Assembly: GCA_013813765.1 (NCBI GenBank)
Contig: JACCRC010000160.1
Coordinates: forward strand, 1-63,125
Reading direction: 5' to 3'
DNA from: Deltaproteobacteria bacterium
GTDB taxonomy: Bacteria > Myxococcota_A > Polyangia > Haliangiales > Haliangiaceae
DNA length: 63,125 bases
This document shows, piece by piece, positions 18,431 to 27,617 of the stretch; the stretch's first letter is position 1; every line of letters begins with the position of its first letter. A program made the position numbers and the translations under genes. Under the pieces are notes generated by a model. The model had not been told where the DNA came from, searched no databases, and saw only the letters and a program-made list of their open reading frames with translations.

Positions 18431-20164
18431 ATGCGCTTCGCCTTCGCGATCGTCGCGTCTCTGACCGTGGCGGCCTGCCATTCGCCAACACCAGTGACTC
18501 CCCCGGGGTTGCGGCTCGGCACGCTGCACCGGCCGATTCGCACGACGTCTCCGGAAGCGCAGGCGCGGTTTGATCGCGGTCTCGTCGCGATGTACGGCTT
18601 CAACTACGACGAGGCGCGCTACCAGTTCCACACCGCGCTGCGCGCCGACGAATCGTGCGCGATGTGCGCGTGGGGCTACGCGATGTCGGGATCGACGAAC
18701 ATCAACGATGTCGACAAGCAGTGGCCGGGCACGCGAGTGGCTGCCGAGCGCGCCGTGAAGCTCTCGACGACCGACGTCGAGCGCGCGCTCGCCGAGGCGC
18801 TGGTGAAGCGGCTCGCGCCGGCGAGCGCCGAGATGGGGATGCCGGCACCGCAGCCGGAGCGCGACAAGCTGAGTGTTGCCTACGCCGATGCGATGCGGTC
18901 GGTCGCCGCGCGATTCCCCGCGGATGACGACGTTCAGATCGCCCTCGCCGAGGCGCTGCTGATCGCGACCCCCCGGTTCGTTCCGTGGTGGGAGGATGGT
19001 CAGCCGGCGAGCCCGAGTGTCGAGGAGGCACGCGGTGCGATCGAGGGCGTGCTCGCGCGATCCCCGCAATCGATCGGCGCGATCCACTACTACATCCACA
19101 TCACGGACCAGAGCCCGCACGTCGCGAAGGCGGCGCCGTATGCCGACAAGCTCGGCGCGCTGGCACCCGATGCCGGGCACCTCGTGCACATGCCGTCGCA
19201 CACATACCTGTCGCTCGGGCGCTACGCGGAGGCGGAGGACGTGAACATCGCCGCGATCGCCGCCGACAAGCGCTACCTCGACCGCACACCCCCGGGCAGC
19301 CAGTACGAGATGTTCACGATGCACCCGAAGGACTACCTCTGGTACGTCGTGTTCTGGGCCGGCAAGCGCACAGACGCGGTCGCACAGGCCGCCGAGCTCG
19401 CGAAGGATCCGATGCGCGCGATGCCGAACCCGCTCGGTTTCGGACCGTCGCTGTTCATGGCGCTGATCAGCGCTCGCTACGGAATGTGGGACGAGGCGCT
19501 GAAGTTGCCGGAGTCCGACGGCGCGATCACGAACATCAGCACTCGCTTCGCGCGCGGGCTCGCGTTCGTCGGGAAGCGCCGGCTGTTCGACGCCGCCGCC
19601 GAGGTCGACGCGATCCGCAAGGCCGTCGCCGCTGCGAACTTCTCGACGCCCGCTCCGACCGCTTCGCCACCACCCCACGGAGGTACGCACGGTGCACCGG
19701 GCGGCCACGGTCCACCTCCCGATGCCGCGGCCGCCGGTGGTCCTCCGATGCCACCCGCGATGCTCGAGCGCATTCGCGAGACGATCGTGGCCGACGGCGA
19801 GAGCGCGGCGGCGCAGCTCGAGGCGGCGATCGCGTTCGCGAAGAACGACAAGGAGAAAGCGATCGAACGCTGCCAGGCGGCGGTCGAGGCCGAGGATGAT
19901 CTGCCGAACGAAGGCGAGCTGACGAGCTTCCCGTTGCCGGCGCGCCAGAGGCTCGGGGCCTATCTCCTCGCAGCGGGCCGCGCGAAGGACGCCGAGAAGG
20001 CGTATCGCGAGGACCTCGTGAAGTTCCCCGAGAACGGCTGGTCGCTGTTCGGGCTCGCGACCGCGCTCGACGCGCAGAAGAGCCCCGAGGCGGCAGCGGT
20101 GTGGGCGCGGTTCAAGAAGACCTGGGCACGTGCGGACGTGAAGCTCACCAGCTCGGTGTTCTGA
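18431..20164 (+). CDS. TPR-repeat lipoprotein
   Basis: 577 residues. ATG 18431 starts a short signal with lipobox LTVAAC (Cys16). The body is helical, with TPR-type pairs such as F-N-Y-D-E-A-R-Y-Q-F-H-T-A-L at about 55-75. A conserved central block, H-Y-Y-I-H near residue 220 and H-M-P-S-H-T-Y near 255, is rich in His and could bind a metal or haem; I know this block only from uncharacterised TPR proteins. A Gly/Pro/His-rich linker (about 415-445) separates a second helical part that ends with a TPR. The following gene begins 23 bases downstream. Envelope scaffold or processing factor is a guess. Confidence 0.7.
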   Translation: MRFAFAIVASLTVAACHSPTPVTPPGLRLGTLHRPIRTTSPEAQARFDRGLVAMYGFNYDEARYQFHTALRADESCAMCAWGYAMSGSTNINDVDKQWPGTRVAAERAVKLSTTDVERALAEALVKRLAPASAEMGMPAPQPERDKLSVAYADAMRSVAARFPADDDVQIALAEALLIATPRFVPWWEDGQPASPSVEEARGAIEGVLARSPQSIGAIHYYIHITDQSPHVAKAAPYADKLGALAPDAGHLVHMPSHTYLSLGRYAEAEDVNIAAIAADKRYLDRTPPGSQYEMFTMHPKDYLWYVVFWAGKRTDAVAQAAELAKDPMRAMPNPLGFGPSLFMALISARYGMWDEALKLPESDGAITNISTRFARGLAFVGKRRLFDAAAEVDAIRKAVAAANFSTPAPTASPPPHGGTHGAPGGHGPPPDAAAAGGPPMPPAMLERIRETIVADGESAAAQLEAAIAFAKNDKEKAIERCQAAVEAEDDLPNEGELTSFPLPARQRLGAYLLAAGRAKDAEKAYREDLVKFPENGWSLFGLATALDAQKSPEAAAVWARFKKTWARADVKLTSSVF

Positions 20165-20186
20165 CGCTGTACGCTCGGCGTTCCCG

Positions 20187-21107
20187 ATGATGTTGTTCCG
20201 TCTCCTGGTCGTCGCGCTTGCTACCACCGCAGCGTGCGCGCGGCGACCGTTGCCCGTCGAGCCGAGCGAGCAGGCGCTGTTCCGTGATCTCGAACGCCAG
20301 GTGACGGTGACGGACGCGACCGGATGGCGGATCGATCGCTACGAGGTCGAGGGGCTGATGAACGCGGCGATGGAGTCCTCGTGCCGCGTCGATGCGCTCG
20401 ATCGCCGCGGACTGCTGCGGTGGATCGACGCCGAGATTCACCGCATGGGCGGCCCGGCCCATGCGGCGTGGCGCGAGCGGGGCAAGGACCTCGGCGCCGT
20501 TCAAGATCTGCTCGTGATGGAGCGAGTCCGCAAGGTGCTCGCACGCGCCGAGGAGCTCTCGCTCGATTGCCCGTTCTGGATCGAACCGGACCGTCCGTTT
20601 CGCGGCCGGCAGATCTCCGATCGGCGCTGGCTCCTGTCGTTCGGTGGCGGTGGCAAGGGCACGATCTCGATCCAGGGCGACTCGAAGGATCTCAAGTTCG
20701 GCGGCGCGGGACGGTTGCTGCTCGGGCGCATGTTCACCGACGGGCACGGCCTGTTCGCCGGCGTGGAGGCGGGCGCGAGCGCCGCGTTCCCGAAGAACGA
20801 GATGGGAGAGCGCACCGCGCTCGAGCTCGGCCTCGATCTCGTGACGCCTGTCGTGTACCGGCGCACGCTGGTCAACGCGTACTGGGAGGTCGAGGCCGGC
20901 TGGCTCGGCCGCGCGACCGAGCGCGACTGGGAGGACTTCGATCACGGAATCCACGTCGGGTTCGCGGTCGGCGCGCGCGGTCTGCGCACGCGCTTCGTGT
21001 TCCCCGGCGCCGCGGTCGGCGTGTCGTGGGAGCGCACCTTCCTCGACGGCGCCGATCAGACGACGATCAAGATCGGCGCGCGCGTGGCGTTCGATCTGGA
21101 GTTGTGA
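20187..21107 (+). CDS. Hypothetical outer-envelope lipoprotein with beta-rich C-terminus
   Basis: 306 residues, function unknown. Signal and lipobox TTAAC give an acylated Cys17 (counted from ATG 20187; ATG 20190 is equally possible). Residues about 25-130 are helical and polar with two Cys. From about 150 to the end there are alternating short strands such as W-L-L-S-F-G-G-G-G, G-L-F-A-G-V-E-A-G and V-G-F-A-V-G-A-R-G-L, which look like a small beta barrel or beta sandwich, and the last residues (A-F-D-L-E-L) would suit a terminal strand. It sits 23 bases after the TPR lipoprotein and is probably co-transcribed with it. Confidence 0.6.
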   Translation: MMLFRLLVVALATTAACARRPLPVEPSEQALFRDLERQVTVTDATGWRIDRYEVEGLMNAAMESSCRVDALDRRGLLRWIDAEIHRMGGPAHAAWRERGKDLGAVQDLLVMERVRKVLARAEELSLDCPFWIEPDRPFRGRQISDRRWLLSFGGGGKGTISIQGDSKDLKFGGAGRLLLGRMFTDGHGLFAGVEAGASAAFPKNEMGERTALELGLDLVTPVVYRRTLVNAYWEVEAGWLGRATERDWEDFDHGIHVGFAVGARGLRTRFVFPGAAVGVSWERTFLDGADQTTIKIGARVAFDLEL

Positions 21108-21138
21108 GCAAGCCGCGGTTACGTGCTAACCCTCCCCC

Positions 21139-23451
21139 GTGGCCGCTGACGACGAACCGCATGACGTCCCGCGCGCGGACGTGCATCTGACGGACGTCCC
21201 GCGGGCGGCCGGCGGCCTTGCCGCCCTGTGGGCCTCCGCGCGGCACCTGCGACGCGATTCGGGCATCCTCCGCGGCAGCAAGGCGCTGCTCGCGATGAAC
21301 CAGCCGGAGGGCTTCGATTGCCCGGGCTGCGCATGGCCGGAGCCGGCGTCGAAGGAGCGCGCGCGCTTCGAGTTCTGCGAGAACGGCGCAAAGGCGATCG
21401 CCGAGGAAGCGACGACGGCGCGCGCGACGCCAGAGCTGTTCGCCGCCGCGACCGTCGACGAGCTGCGTCTACTCAGCGACTTCGAGCTCGGCCAGCTCGG
21501 GCGCATCACCCATCCGATGGTGCTCGAGGGCCGGACCTACCGCGAGACCACGTGGGAGGCAGCGTTCGCGCTGATCGCCGAGGAGCTGCGCGCCGCGGGG
21601 CCCGAGCGCTCGATGTTCTACACGTCTGGCAGGACGAGCAACGAGGCCGCGTTTCTCTACCAGCTCGTCGGCCGGATGTTCGGGACGAACAACTTTCCGG
21701 ACTGCTCGAACATGTGCCACGACTCGAGCGGTGTCGCGCTCTCGGAGGTCGTCGGCATCGGCAAGGGCACGGTCAGCCTCTCGGACTTCGATCACGCGGA
21801 CCTCATCTTCATCGTCGGGCAGAACCCCGGCACGAATCACCCGCGCATGCTGTCGACGCTGCGAGAGGCGGCCCAGCGCGGCGCGACGATCGTCGCGATC
21901 AATCCGCTGCGCGAGGTGGGACTGACGAAGTTCAGCCACCCGCAGAAGCCGCTCGACTTGCTCGGCGGCGTGGCGCTCGCGAAGCACTTCGTGCAGGTGC
22001 CCCTCGGCGGCGACCAGGCGCTGTTCCTCGGCATCAGCAAGGCGGTGCTCGAGATCGAGCTCGCCACCACGAAGCGCGGCGGCGACGACACCTCAACCGT
22101 CGCCGAGCTCGGCGCGGTGCTCGACGCGCTGTTCATCGGCGGACACACCGACGGATTCTTGCCGTGGCGCCTGCACGCGCTCGCGATGCCCTGGCCGACG
22201 ATCGTCGCGCGCTCCGGCATCGACAAGGCGACGATCCGCGGCCTCGCCGAGCTCTACGTCGGCGCGAAGAACGTGATCGCGTGCTGGGCGATGGGCCTCA
22301 CGCAGCACAAGCACGCGGTCGCCACGATCCAGGAGATCGTGAACCTCATGCTGCTGCGCGGAAACGTCGGGCGGCAGGGCGCGGGCCTGTGCCCGGTGCG
22401 GGGCCACTCGAACGTGCAAGGCGACCGCACGATGGGCATCTATCACCTGCCCCGCCCCGCGTTCCTCGATGCGCTCGGCCAGGTGTTCTCGTTCGAGCCG
22501 CCGCGTACGCCGGGCGTCGACACGGTGCGCGCGATCCACGCGCTCGAGGACGGCGAGCTCCGCGTATTCGTCGCGCTCGGCGGAAACTTCGTCTCGGCGG
22601 TTCCGGATACCGAGCGCACGATGCGCGCGCTCGAGCGGACCACCTTCACCGCGAGCGTGTCGACGAAGGTCAACCGCACGCACCTGTACCCCGGCAAGCG
22701 CGCGCTCATCCTGCCGTGCCTCGGCCGGTCGGAGATCGACCTGCAGGCATCGGGGCCGCAGTTCGTCACCGTCGAGGATTCGATGTCCATGGTGCATCGC
22801 TCGCAGGGCGTGCTGCAGCCGGCCGCCGACACGCTGAAGAGCGAGATCGCGATCGTCTGCGGAATCGGCGAGGCACTCCACGGCCACGGCAAGGTCCCGT
22901 GGGCCGAGCTCGCCGGCGACTACGATCGCATCCGCGACGCCATCGCGCTCGTCGTGCCGGGGTTCGACGACTTCAACGAGCGCGTCCAAGCACCGGATGG
23001 CTTCCAGCTTCCGAACCCCGGCCGCGACCGCACGTTCGGTCCGATCGGCGGGCGCGCGAAGTTCTCCATCTCGACGCCACCGGAGATCACCGTGCCGCCC
23101 GGCCGGCTGCGGATGATGACGATTCGCAGTCACGACCAGTACAACACGACGATCTACGGTCTCGATGATCGCTACCGCGGCATCCGCGGCGAGCGACGCG
23201 TGCTGCTGATGCACGCCGCCGACATGACGGAGCGAGGCCTGATCGAACGCCAGCTCGTCGACCTCGTGTCGGAGTGGTCGGATGGCGAGCGCGTCGCCGA
23301 GGCGTTCATCGTCGTGCCGTACGACATTCCGCGCGGCAACTGCGCGACGTACTTCCCCGAGGCGAACGGCCTCGTGCCGCTCGACAGCACCGCGGATCGC
23401 TCGGGCACGCCGACCTCGAAGTCGGTGATCGTGCGGATCCAGCCGCGCTAG
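21139..23451 (+). CDS. FdhF/YdeP-family molybdopterin oxidoreductase
   Basis: 770 residues. Belongs to the formate-dehydrogenase-like group typified by E. coli YdeP, a family whose substrate is not settled and which has been linked to acid resistance. The N-terminal signature CPGCAWP with a later FCENGAKA is diagnostic of this group. The molybdopterin-binding core follows: T-S-G-R-T-S-N-E-A, the N-F-P-D-C-S-N-M-C-H segment in which Cys stands where some relatives have selenocysteine, and G-Q-N-P-G-T-N-H-P-R. A C-terminal molybdopterin dinucleotide-binding domain has H-D-Q-Y-N-T-T-I-Y-G. No Tat signal, so cytoplasmic. GTG 21139 is the only start that keeps the full N-terminus. It converges on the next gene with two bases between the stops. 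Confidence 0.88.
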   Translation: MAADDEPHDVPRADVHLTDVPRAAGGLAALWASARHLRRDSGILRGSKALLAMNQPEGFDCPGCAWPEPASKERARFEFCENGAKAIAEEATTARATPELFAAATVDELRLLSDFELGQLGRITHPMVLEGRTYRETTWEAAFALIAEELRAAGPERSMFYTSGRTSNEAAFLYQLVGRMFGTNNFPDCSNMCHDSSGVALSEVVGIGKGTVSLSDFDHADLIFIVGQNPGTNHPRMLSTLREAAQRGATIVAINPLREVGLTKFSHPQKPLDLLGGVALAKHFVQVPLGGDQALFLGISKAVLEIELATTKRGGDDTSTVAELGAVLDALFIGGHTDGFLPWRLHALAMPWPTIVARSGIDKATIRGLAELYVGAKNVIACWAMGLTQHKHAVATIQEIVNLMLLRGNVGRQGAGLCPVRGHSNVQGDRTMGIYHLPRPAFLDALGQVFSFEPPRTPGVDTVRAIHALEDGELRVFVALGGNFVSAVPDTERTMRALERTTFTASVSTKVNRTHLYPGKRALILPCLGRSEIDLQASGPQFVTVEDSMSMVHRSQGVLQPAADTLKSEIAIVCGIGEALHGHGKVPWAELAGDYDRIRDAIALVVPGFDDFNERVQAPDGFQLPNPGRDRTFGPIGGRAKFSISTPPEITVPPGRLRMMTIRSHDQYNTTIYGLDDRYRGIRGERRVLLMHAADMTERGLIERQLVDLVSEWSDGERVAEAFIVVPYDIPRGNCATYFPEANGLVPLDSTADRSGTPTSKSVIVRIQPR

Positions 23452-23453
23452 GT

Positions 23454-24599
23454 CTACCAGCGGAAGAAGACGGTCGCGCCGGCCTGCTCGGGCGTCACGT
23501 GCGGCGTGATCAGCGCGCTCGTGGACGTGGACTCCTTGCCGCTGTTGCGGAAGAACGCCATGTACATCGTGCCGACGGTGACGAGCGCCATGCCGCCCGC
23601 GGCCACGCCGGTGATGATGTTCAGCTGACGGCGCTCGCAGACATCGGCGAGCGTGCCGTTGGGATCGCTGACGCCCGGACCGATGCTGCTGCCGTCGCAG
23701 TCGCTGTCGCCGACGGCCTCCGTCATCCGCGATGGATCCGTGTACTTCGCGTCGATGCCGTCGACGTCGCTTCGCCACGAGATGAACGAGTACAGCGATA
23801 CGCCGCCGAGGATCAGGGTGGCCGCGAGGCTGACGCCGAAGATCGGCTTCCACACGTTCAGCTTTCCGCCGCCTCCACCGCCGCCGCCGAGTGCCACGAG
23901 ATCGAACGACTCGCTGAGCTGCTCGCCCGCCGCGACCTTGACCGACTTCTCCTTGCGCTTGTGGCCGGGTGACTCGATCGCGATGCGGTAGCGATTCTCC
24001 GGCAGCGTGATCGTCGCCTTGCCGTCGACCAGCGACATGTTCTGATCGTCATCGACGTACACGGTGCCGCTCGAGACGTTCGACGTGATCACGAGCGTGC
24101 CGCTGGCAGCCGATCCACCGCCGCCGACGAGATCGGAGTACGCCTTCCTCGCGATGGTGCGAACGGCGTCCCCGTTCGAACCGGCGGGGACGGCCACGTC
24201 CATCGACTTCTCCTTCGACTTTCTGCGAACGTCGAGGACGTTGATCGTGAGCTTGTAGCCGTCGGACGTCTTCGCCAGCTTCCCGTAGATCAGGAAGTCG
24301 GTCCCGATGTCCTTGCCAATGTCGGACATGCACAGCGGGCCCTCGCTGTCGCAGTTCTTGAGGACCTTCTCGTCGATCAGCTCGCGGTCGGAGTTCGCCG
24401 CCAGCTGGTACGGGCCGTTGCCCTGACGCACCCGCGACCGCATGCCCTCGGTCAGATCGTGCGCGACCGTGGTCGACGCCTGATCGATCGTGCCCGTCAC
24501 CTCGACGCCGAGCACCGCGACCTTCGGCTTCGCGGCGGCCGTACCCGCCCCGAGGGCGAACAGCACGAAGGCCAGCGCGAGGAAGGTCAGCCGGGGCAT
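23454..24599 (-). CDS. Exported TolB-N-like/PEGA protein with C-terminal membrane hairpin (paralogue B)
   Basis: 381 residues. A signal peptide (1-23, ending GTAAA) is followed by a TolB-N/CsgG-like domain (about 24-140): K-P-K-V-A-V-L-G-V-E-V, then a two-Cys block NCDSEGPLCMS with I-G-K-D-I-G-T-D-F-L-I-Y-G-K. A PEGA-like beta domain (about 170-240) has T-V-Y-V-D-D and R-Y-R-I-A-I-E-S-P-G-H. The end carries two membrane helices (about 255-275 and 325-345) flanking a loop with two Cys, then a beta tail closing with G-A-T-V-F-F-R-W. The upstream gene is a clear paralogue, so this pair arose by tandem duplication. Function unknown; envelope sensing is a guess. Confidence 0.72.
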   Translation of the reverse strand: MPRLTFLALAFVLFALGAGTAAAKPKVAVLGVEVTGTIDQASTTVAHDLTEGMRSRVRQGNGPYQLAANSDRELIDEKVLKNCDSEGPLCMSDIGKDIGTDFLIYGKLAKTSDGYKLTINVLDVRRKSKEKSMDVAVPAGSNGDAVRTIARKAYSDLVGGGGSAASGTLVITSNVSSGTVYVDDDQNMSLVDGKATITLPENRYRIAIESPGHKRKEKSVKVAAGEQLSESFDLVALGGGGGGGGKLNVWKPIFGVSLAATLILGGVSLYSFISWRSDVDGIDAKYTDPSRMTEAVGDSDCDGSSIGPGVSDPNGTLADVCERRQLNIITGVAAGGMALVTVGTMYMAFFRNSGKESTSTSALITPHVTPEQAGATVFFRW

Positions 24600-24644
24600 T
24601 GCGAGAATCTTACCTCGCGTGTCTCGGGCTCGCCGACTTTTCGC

Positions 24645-25868
24645 TCACCAGTCGATGCGGAACGCCGCGCCGCCGCCGTTCGGCTGCAGGATCGGAGTCA
24701 CGGCGATCGTCGGCTTCTGCACGCGCTTGCCGGTCATGCCGGTCCTCGTCGAGGTCTCCGAGTCGCCGCGGCCGAACGCCATGTATCCGGTGACCGCCAT
24801 CAGCGCGACGCCGACGCCGGTGCCGATGATCCCGTACGTCGTCCAGTCGCGGTACTTGCACGCGTCCTTGAAGGACTTGCTCTCGGCCTTGTACATCGCG
24901 TTCGAGCAGTCCGACTGCGACAGCGCCGGGTGATTGCCCGAGAGCTCGCCGGCGACCTTGTCGGCCGCGCTCTGCTCCTTGTAGTACGAGAAGCCCCAGA
25001 ACCCGCCGGCGCTGAGGCCGACGATGACCGAGGCCACGAACATCGGCTTCCACACGTTGCTCTTCGTCGTCGAGGTGGTGCCGGTGATCGTGTGCGTGAG
25101 CTCGTCCGGCTTCCTCGTGTTGTTGCCGTTGTCTTTCTTCATCTCGAGGAGCTGCACCGACTGCGTGGTGGTCTCGCCGCTGCGCACGGTGATCTTCTGC
25201 TCGGTGCTGCGCTCGAAGCCATCGGCCTCGACGATCAGCCGGTACGGGCCTTCGGGCAGGCTCAGCGTCAGCGAGCCGGAGGCGATCGATCCCTTCGGCT
25301 CGTTGTCGAGGAGCACGGTGCCGCGGTCCGCGTTGCTGCGAACGATCAGCGTGCCGTTCGAGACGACGCCAACAAGCTCGTTGTACGCCTTCGACGCGAC
25401 GGCGAGCACCTGCTGCGGCTCCTTCGCCGCGGCGTGCGGAACGGTCAGCGGGCTCTTCGCCTTCTCGAACTTCTTCTTGTTGACGTTCAGGAGATTGACC
25501 GAGACCTGGAAGCCATCAGGCTTCTTCTCGATGCGGCCGTAGATCAGGAAGTCGGCGCCGAGGTCCTTCCCGATCTGCGACATGCAGGCCACGGCCTCGT
25601 TGTCGCAATTCTTGATCAGCTTCTCGTCGATCAGCTCCTTCTCGGAGCCGGGCTGGAACTGATACGGGCCGCTCGGCATCTTCGCGCGCGAGCGCAGCGC
25701 ATCGGTCAGCTCTTTTGCGACCTGGGTGGTGCCCTGATCGATCTGCCCCGTGGCGTCATAGACCTCGAGCCCGAGGACCGCGACCGTGGGCTTGCCGGCG
25801 AAGGCCTGCGAGCACAGGAGGCCGACGAGCAGCAAAGCCGTACAAATGGACGAAAGTGCACGGGTCAT
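24645..25868 (-). CDS. Exported TolB-N-like/PEGA protein with C-terminal membrane hairpin (paralogue A)
   Basis: 407 residues from ATG 25868, chosen because a signal peptide follows (MTRALSS to SQAFA); the frame runs further upstream through the short tandem repeat but that part reads as low-complexity Arg/Pro/Ser. Domain order is as in its neighbour: TolB-N/CsgG-like region with NCDNEAVACMS and I-G-K-D-L-G-A-D-F-L-I-Y-G-R, PEGA-like beta domain (about 185-255), Lys/Thr linker, membrane helix, loop with two Cys, second helix, and a tail ending GGAAFRIDW. Sequence identity with the neighbour is high in the two-Cys block and lower elsewhere. Spacing of 45 bases to the downstream paralogue suggests one transcript. 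Confidence 0.72.
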   Translation of the reverse strand: MTRALSSICTALLLVGLLCSQAFAGKPTVAVLGLEVYDATGQIDQGTTQVAKELTDALRSRAKMPSGPYQFQPGSEKELIDEKLIKNCDNEAVACMSQIGKDLGADFLIYGRIEKKPDGFQVSVNLLNVNKKKFEKAKSPLTVPHAAAKEPQQVLAVASKAYNELVGVVSNGTLIVRSNADRGTVLLDNEPKGSIASGSLTLSLPEGPYRLIVEADGFERSTEQKITVRSGETTTQSVQLLEMKKDNGNNTRKPDELTHTITGTTSTTKSNVWKPMFVASVIVGLSAGGFWGFSYYKEQSAADKVAGELSGNHPALSQSDCSNAMYKAESKSFKDACKYRDWTTYGIIGTGVGVALMAVTGYMAFGRGDSETSTRTGMTGKRVQKPTIAVTPILQPNGGGAAFRIDW

Positions 25869-25901
25869 CGAGGCGTTAGTATACACATCCAAAGCCTTCG
25901 C

Positions 25902-25980
25902 AGATCGCAAGGGAGGGCTCGCCCGACCGCGCAGCGGTGCGGAGGTAGATCGCAAGGGAGGGCTCGCCCGACCGCGCAGC
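25902..25980. repeat. Short direct tandem repeat with hairpins
   Basis: A 34-base unit starting AGATCGCAAGGGAGGGCTCG and ending CGACCGCGCAGC occurs at 25902-25935 and again, letter for letter, at 25947-25980, separated by GGTGCGGAGGT. The spacer and the first bases of the unit recur a third time at about 25992-26008 after a perfect small hairpin, ACCGCC-GGA-GGCGGT, at 25981-25995. Each unit also contains GGG-CTCG-CCC. The block sits between two divergent genes and resembles a dispersed palindromic repeat rather than a coding sequence. Confidence 0.75.
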
Positions 25981-26059
25981 ACCGCCGGAGGCGGTGCGGA
26001 GGTAGATCGAGGGATGGCCCAAGGGAATGCGCCAGGTTACGTTGTAGGTCCCTTCCCCC

Positions 26060-27565
26060 ATGCGCACCCTGTCGGCGCGGATCCTCCTCGGCTTTGCGAC
26101 GCTTACGCTGACGTTCGCGGCGATCACAGCCACGCTCGTCTACAACACGAAGCAGATCGAGGACCAGTTCACGCTGATCGGGAAGGGCTACATGCAGCTC
26201 GCCCTCGCCAGCAAGGACCTCGCGCGGCGCCAGGACGATCTCCGCAACTACCTCGACGAGCGCCTCCTCGACGAGTCCAACGCTCAGGTCGCCGCGCTCG
26301 CGCTCCGTAACTCGCGCGCGAACCGAGACCGAGCCCTCGCCACCTTGCGCAAGATCCTCGACACGGTCGAGACGCTGGTCGAGGTCAAACCGGACCAGTT
26401 CATCTACACGAAGCCCAAGATCGCAGCGCTCGAGGCGGGTGTCGCGGCGGTACAGCCGCTGTACGCACAGCTCACGACCTCGCTGCCGACCGGCAAACCC
26501 GAACAGTGGGATATCGCACAGAAGAAGGCATTCGAGACGCTGCAGAAGCTCCGGTCCGAGGAGCGGAAGCTGATGCAGAAGACGAACGGGCTGTCGGAGC
26601 AGCTCGACAAGAACGTCTCCGACACGACGCACACGCTCGAGCAGAACGAGAAGACGCTGCGCCTGCGCACGATCTACCTCGGCCTGGCGGCGGTACTGCT
26701 CGGTCTGCTCATCACGATCTGGGTCGTGATCACGCTGCGCCCGCTGTCACGGCTGCGCGAGGCTGCGCGGCGGATCGCATCGGGTGACTACGCAAGCCGG
26801 ATCCCCGAGCGCGGGCCCGCGGAGGTCGCGGATCTCGCGCGCGAGTTCAACTCGATGGGCCGCGCGGTCGAGGAGCGCGAGCGTGAAGTGGTCCGTGCGG
26901 AGCGGCTGGCGGCGGTCGGGAAGATGGCGGCGATGATCACGCACGAGGTCCGCAACCCGCTGTCGTCGATTGGCCTCAACACCGAGCTCCTCGAGGACGA
27001 GCTCGCGCCCGATGCCGACGAGGCCCGCGCCCTGTGCCGCGCCATCACCCACGAGGTCGACCGGCTGACCGCGATCACCGAGGAGTACCTCGCGTTCGCG
27101 CGCCTGCCGAAGCCCAAGCTCGCGCAGGAGCCGATCAACGCGATGGTCACCGCGCTCGCCGCGTTCGTTCGCGAGGACCTCGCGGCGCGGCAGGTCGTGC
27201 TGACGACGGAGCTGTGCACCGAGGATCTGATCGGCACGTGCGACGCCGGGCAAATCCGCCAGTGCCTGATCAACCTGGTGCGCAATGCCGCCGACGCCGT
27301 CGCCGTGAAGGGCAAGGGCTGGGTGGTCTTGCGCACACGCCGCGATGGAGATCGCGCGGTGATCGAGGTCGAGGACTCCGGTGTCGGTATCCCCTCCGAG
27401 GTTCTCCCACGACTGTTCGACCCATTCTTCTCGACCAAGGACGGCGGCAACGGCCTGGGACTCGCCCTGACGCAGCAGATCGTGCGCGACCACGGTGGTG
27501 ACGTCGAGGTGAGCAGCACGGTCGGGCGAGGTACGACCTTCACGGTTCGCGTTCCAGCCGCGTGA
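26060..27565 (+). CDS. Membrane sensor histidine kinase with HAMP domain
   Basis: 501 residues. Two membrane helices (about 7-28 and 210-232) bracket a mostly helical periplasmic domain of about 180 residues. A HAMP linker (about 233-285, R-P-L-S-R-L at its start) leads to the dimerisation domain with the phospho-acceptor His295 in ITHEVRNPLSSI. The ATPase domain shows the N box (NLVRNAADAV), the G1 box EDSGVGI, the F box DPFFSTK and the G2 box GNGLGLAL. All are intact, so it should be an active kinase. The gene 52 bases downstream encodes a PilZ-receiver protein that is the likely partner. No strong ribosome-binding site precedes ATG 26060. Confidence 0.92.
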   Translation: MRTLSARILLGFATLTLTFAAITATLVYNTKQIEDQFTLIGKGYMQLALASKDLARRQDDLRNYLDERLLDESNAQVAALALRNSRANRDRALATLRKILDTVETLVEVKPDQFIYTKPKIAALEAGVAAVQPLYAQLTTSLPTGKPEQWDIAQKKAFETLQKLRSEERKLMQKTNGLSEQLDKNVSDTTHTLEQNEKTLRLRTIYLGLAAVLLGLLITIWVVITLRPLSRLREAARRIASGDYASRIPERGPAEVADLAREFNSMGRAVEEREREVVRAERLAAVGKMAAMITHEVRNPLSSIGLNTELLEDELAPDADEARALCRAITHEVDRLTAITEEYLAFARLPKPKLAQEPINAMVTALAAFVREDLAARQVVLTTELCTEDLIGTCDAGQIRQCLINLVRNAADAVAVKGKGWVVLRTRRDGDRAVIEVEDSGVGIPSEVLPRLFDPFFSTKDGGNGLGLALTQQIVRDHGGDVEVSSTVGRGTTFTVRVPAA

Positions 27566-27617
27566 CGTTCGATCTCTTGCGATCCCGGCACCGCCCTGAG
27601 ATCATTGCGCCGTTCGC

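Noticed and set aside
18338-20227. Minus-strand open frame of about 629 codons opposite the TPR lipoprotein
   Set aside because: No recognisable protein; the plus strand has a lipobox and TPR motifs.
22093-23853. Minus-strand open frame of about 586 codons across the YdeP-type gene
   Set aside because: Arg/His/Asp-rich shadow of the molybdoenzyme; no domain and no start signal.
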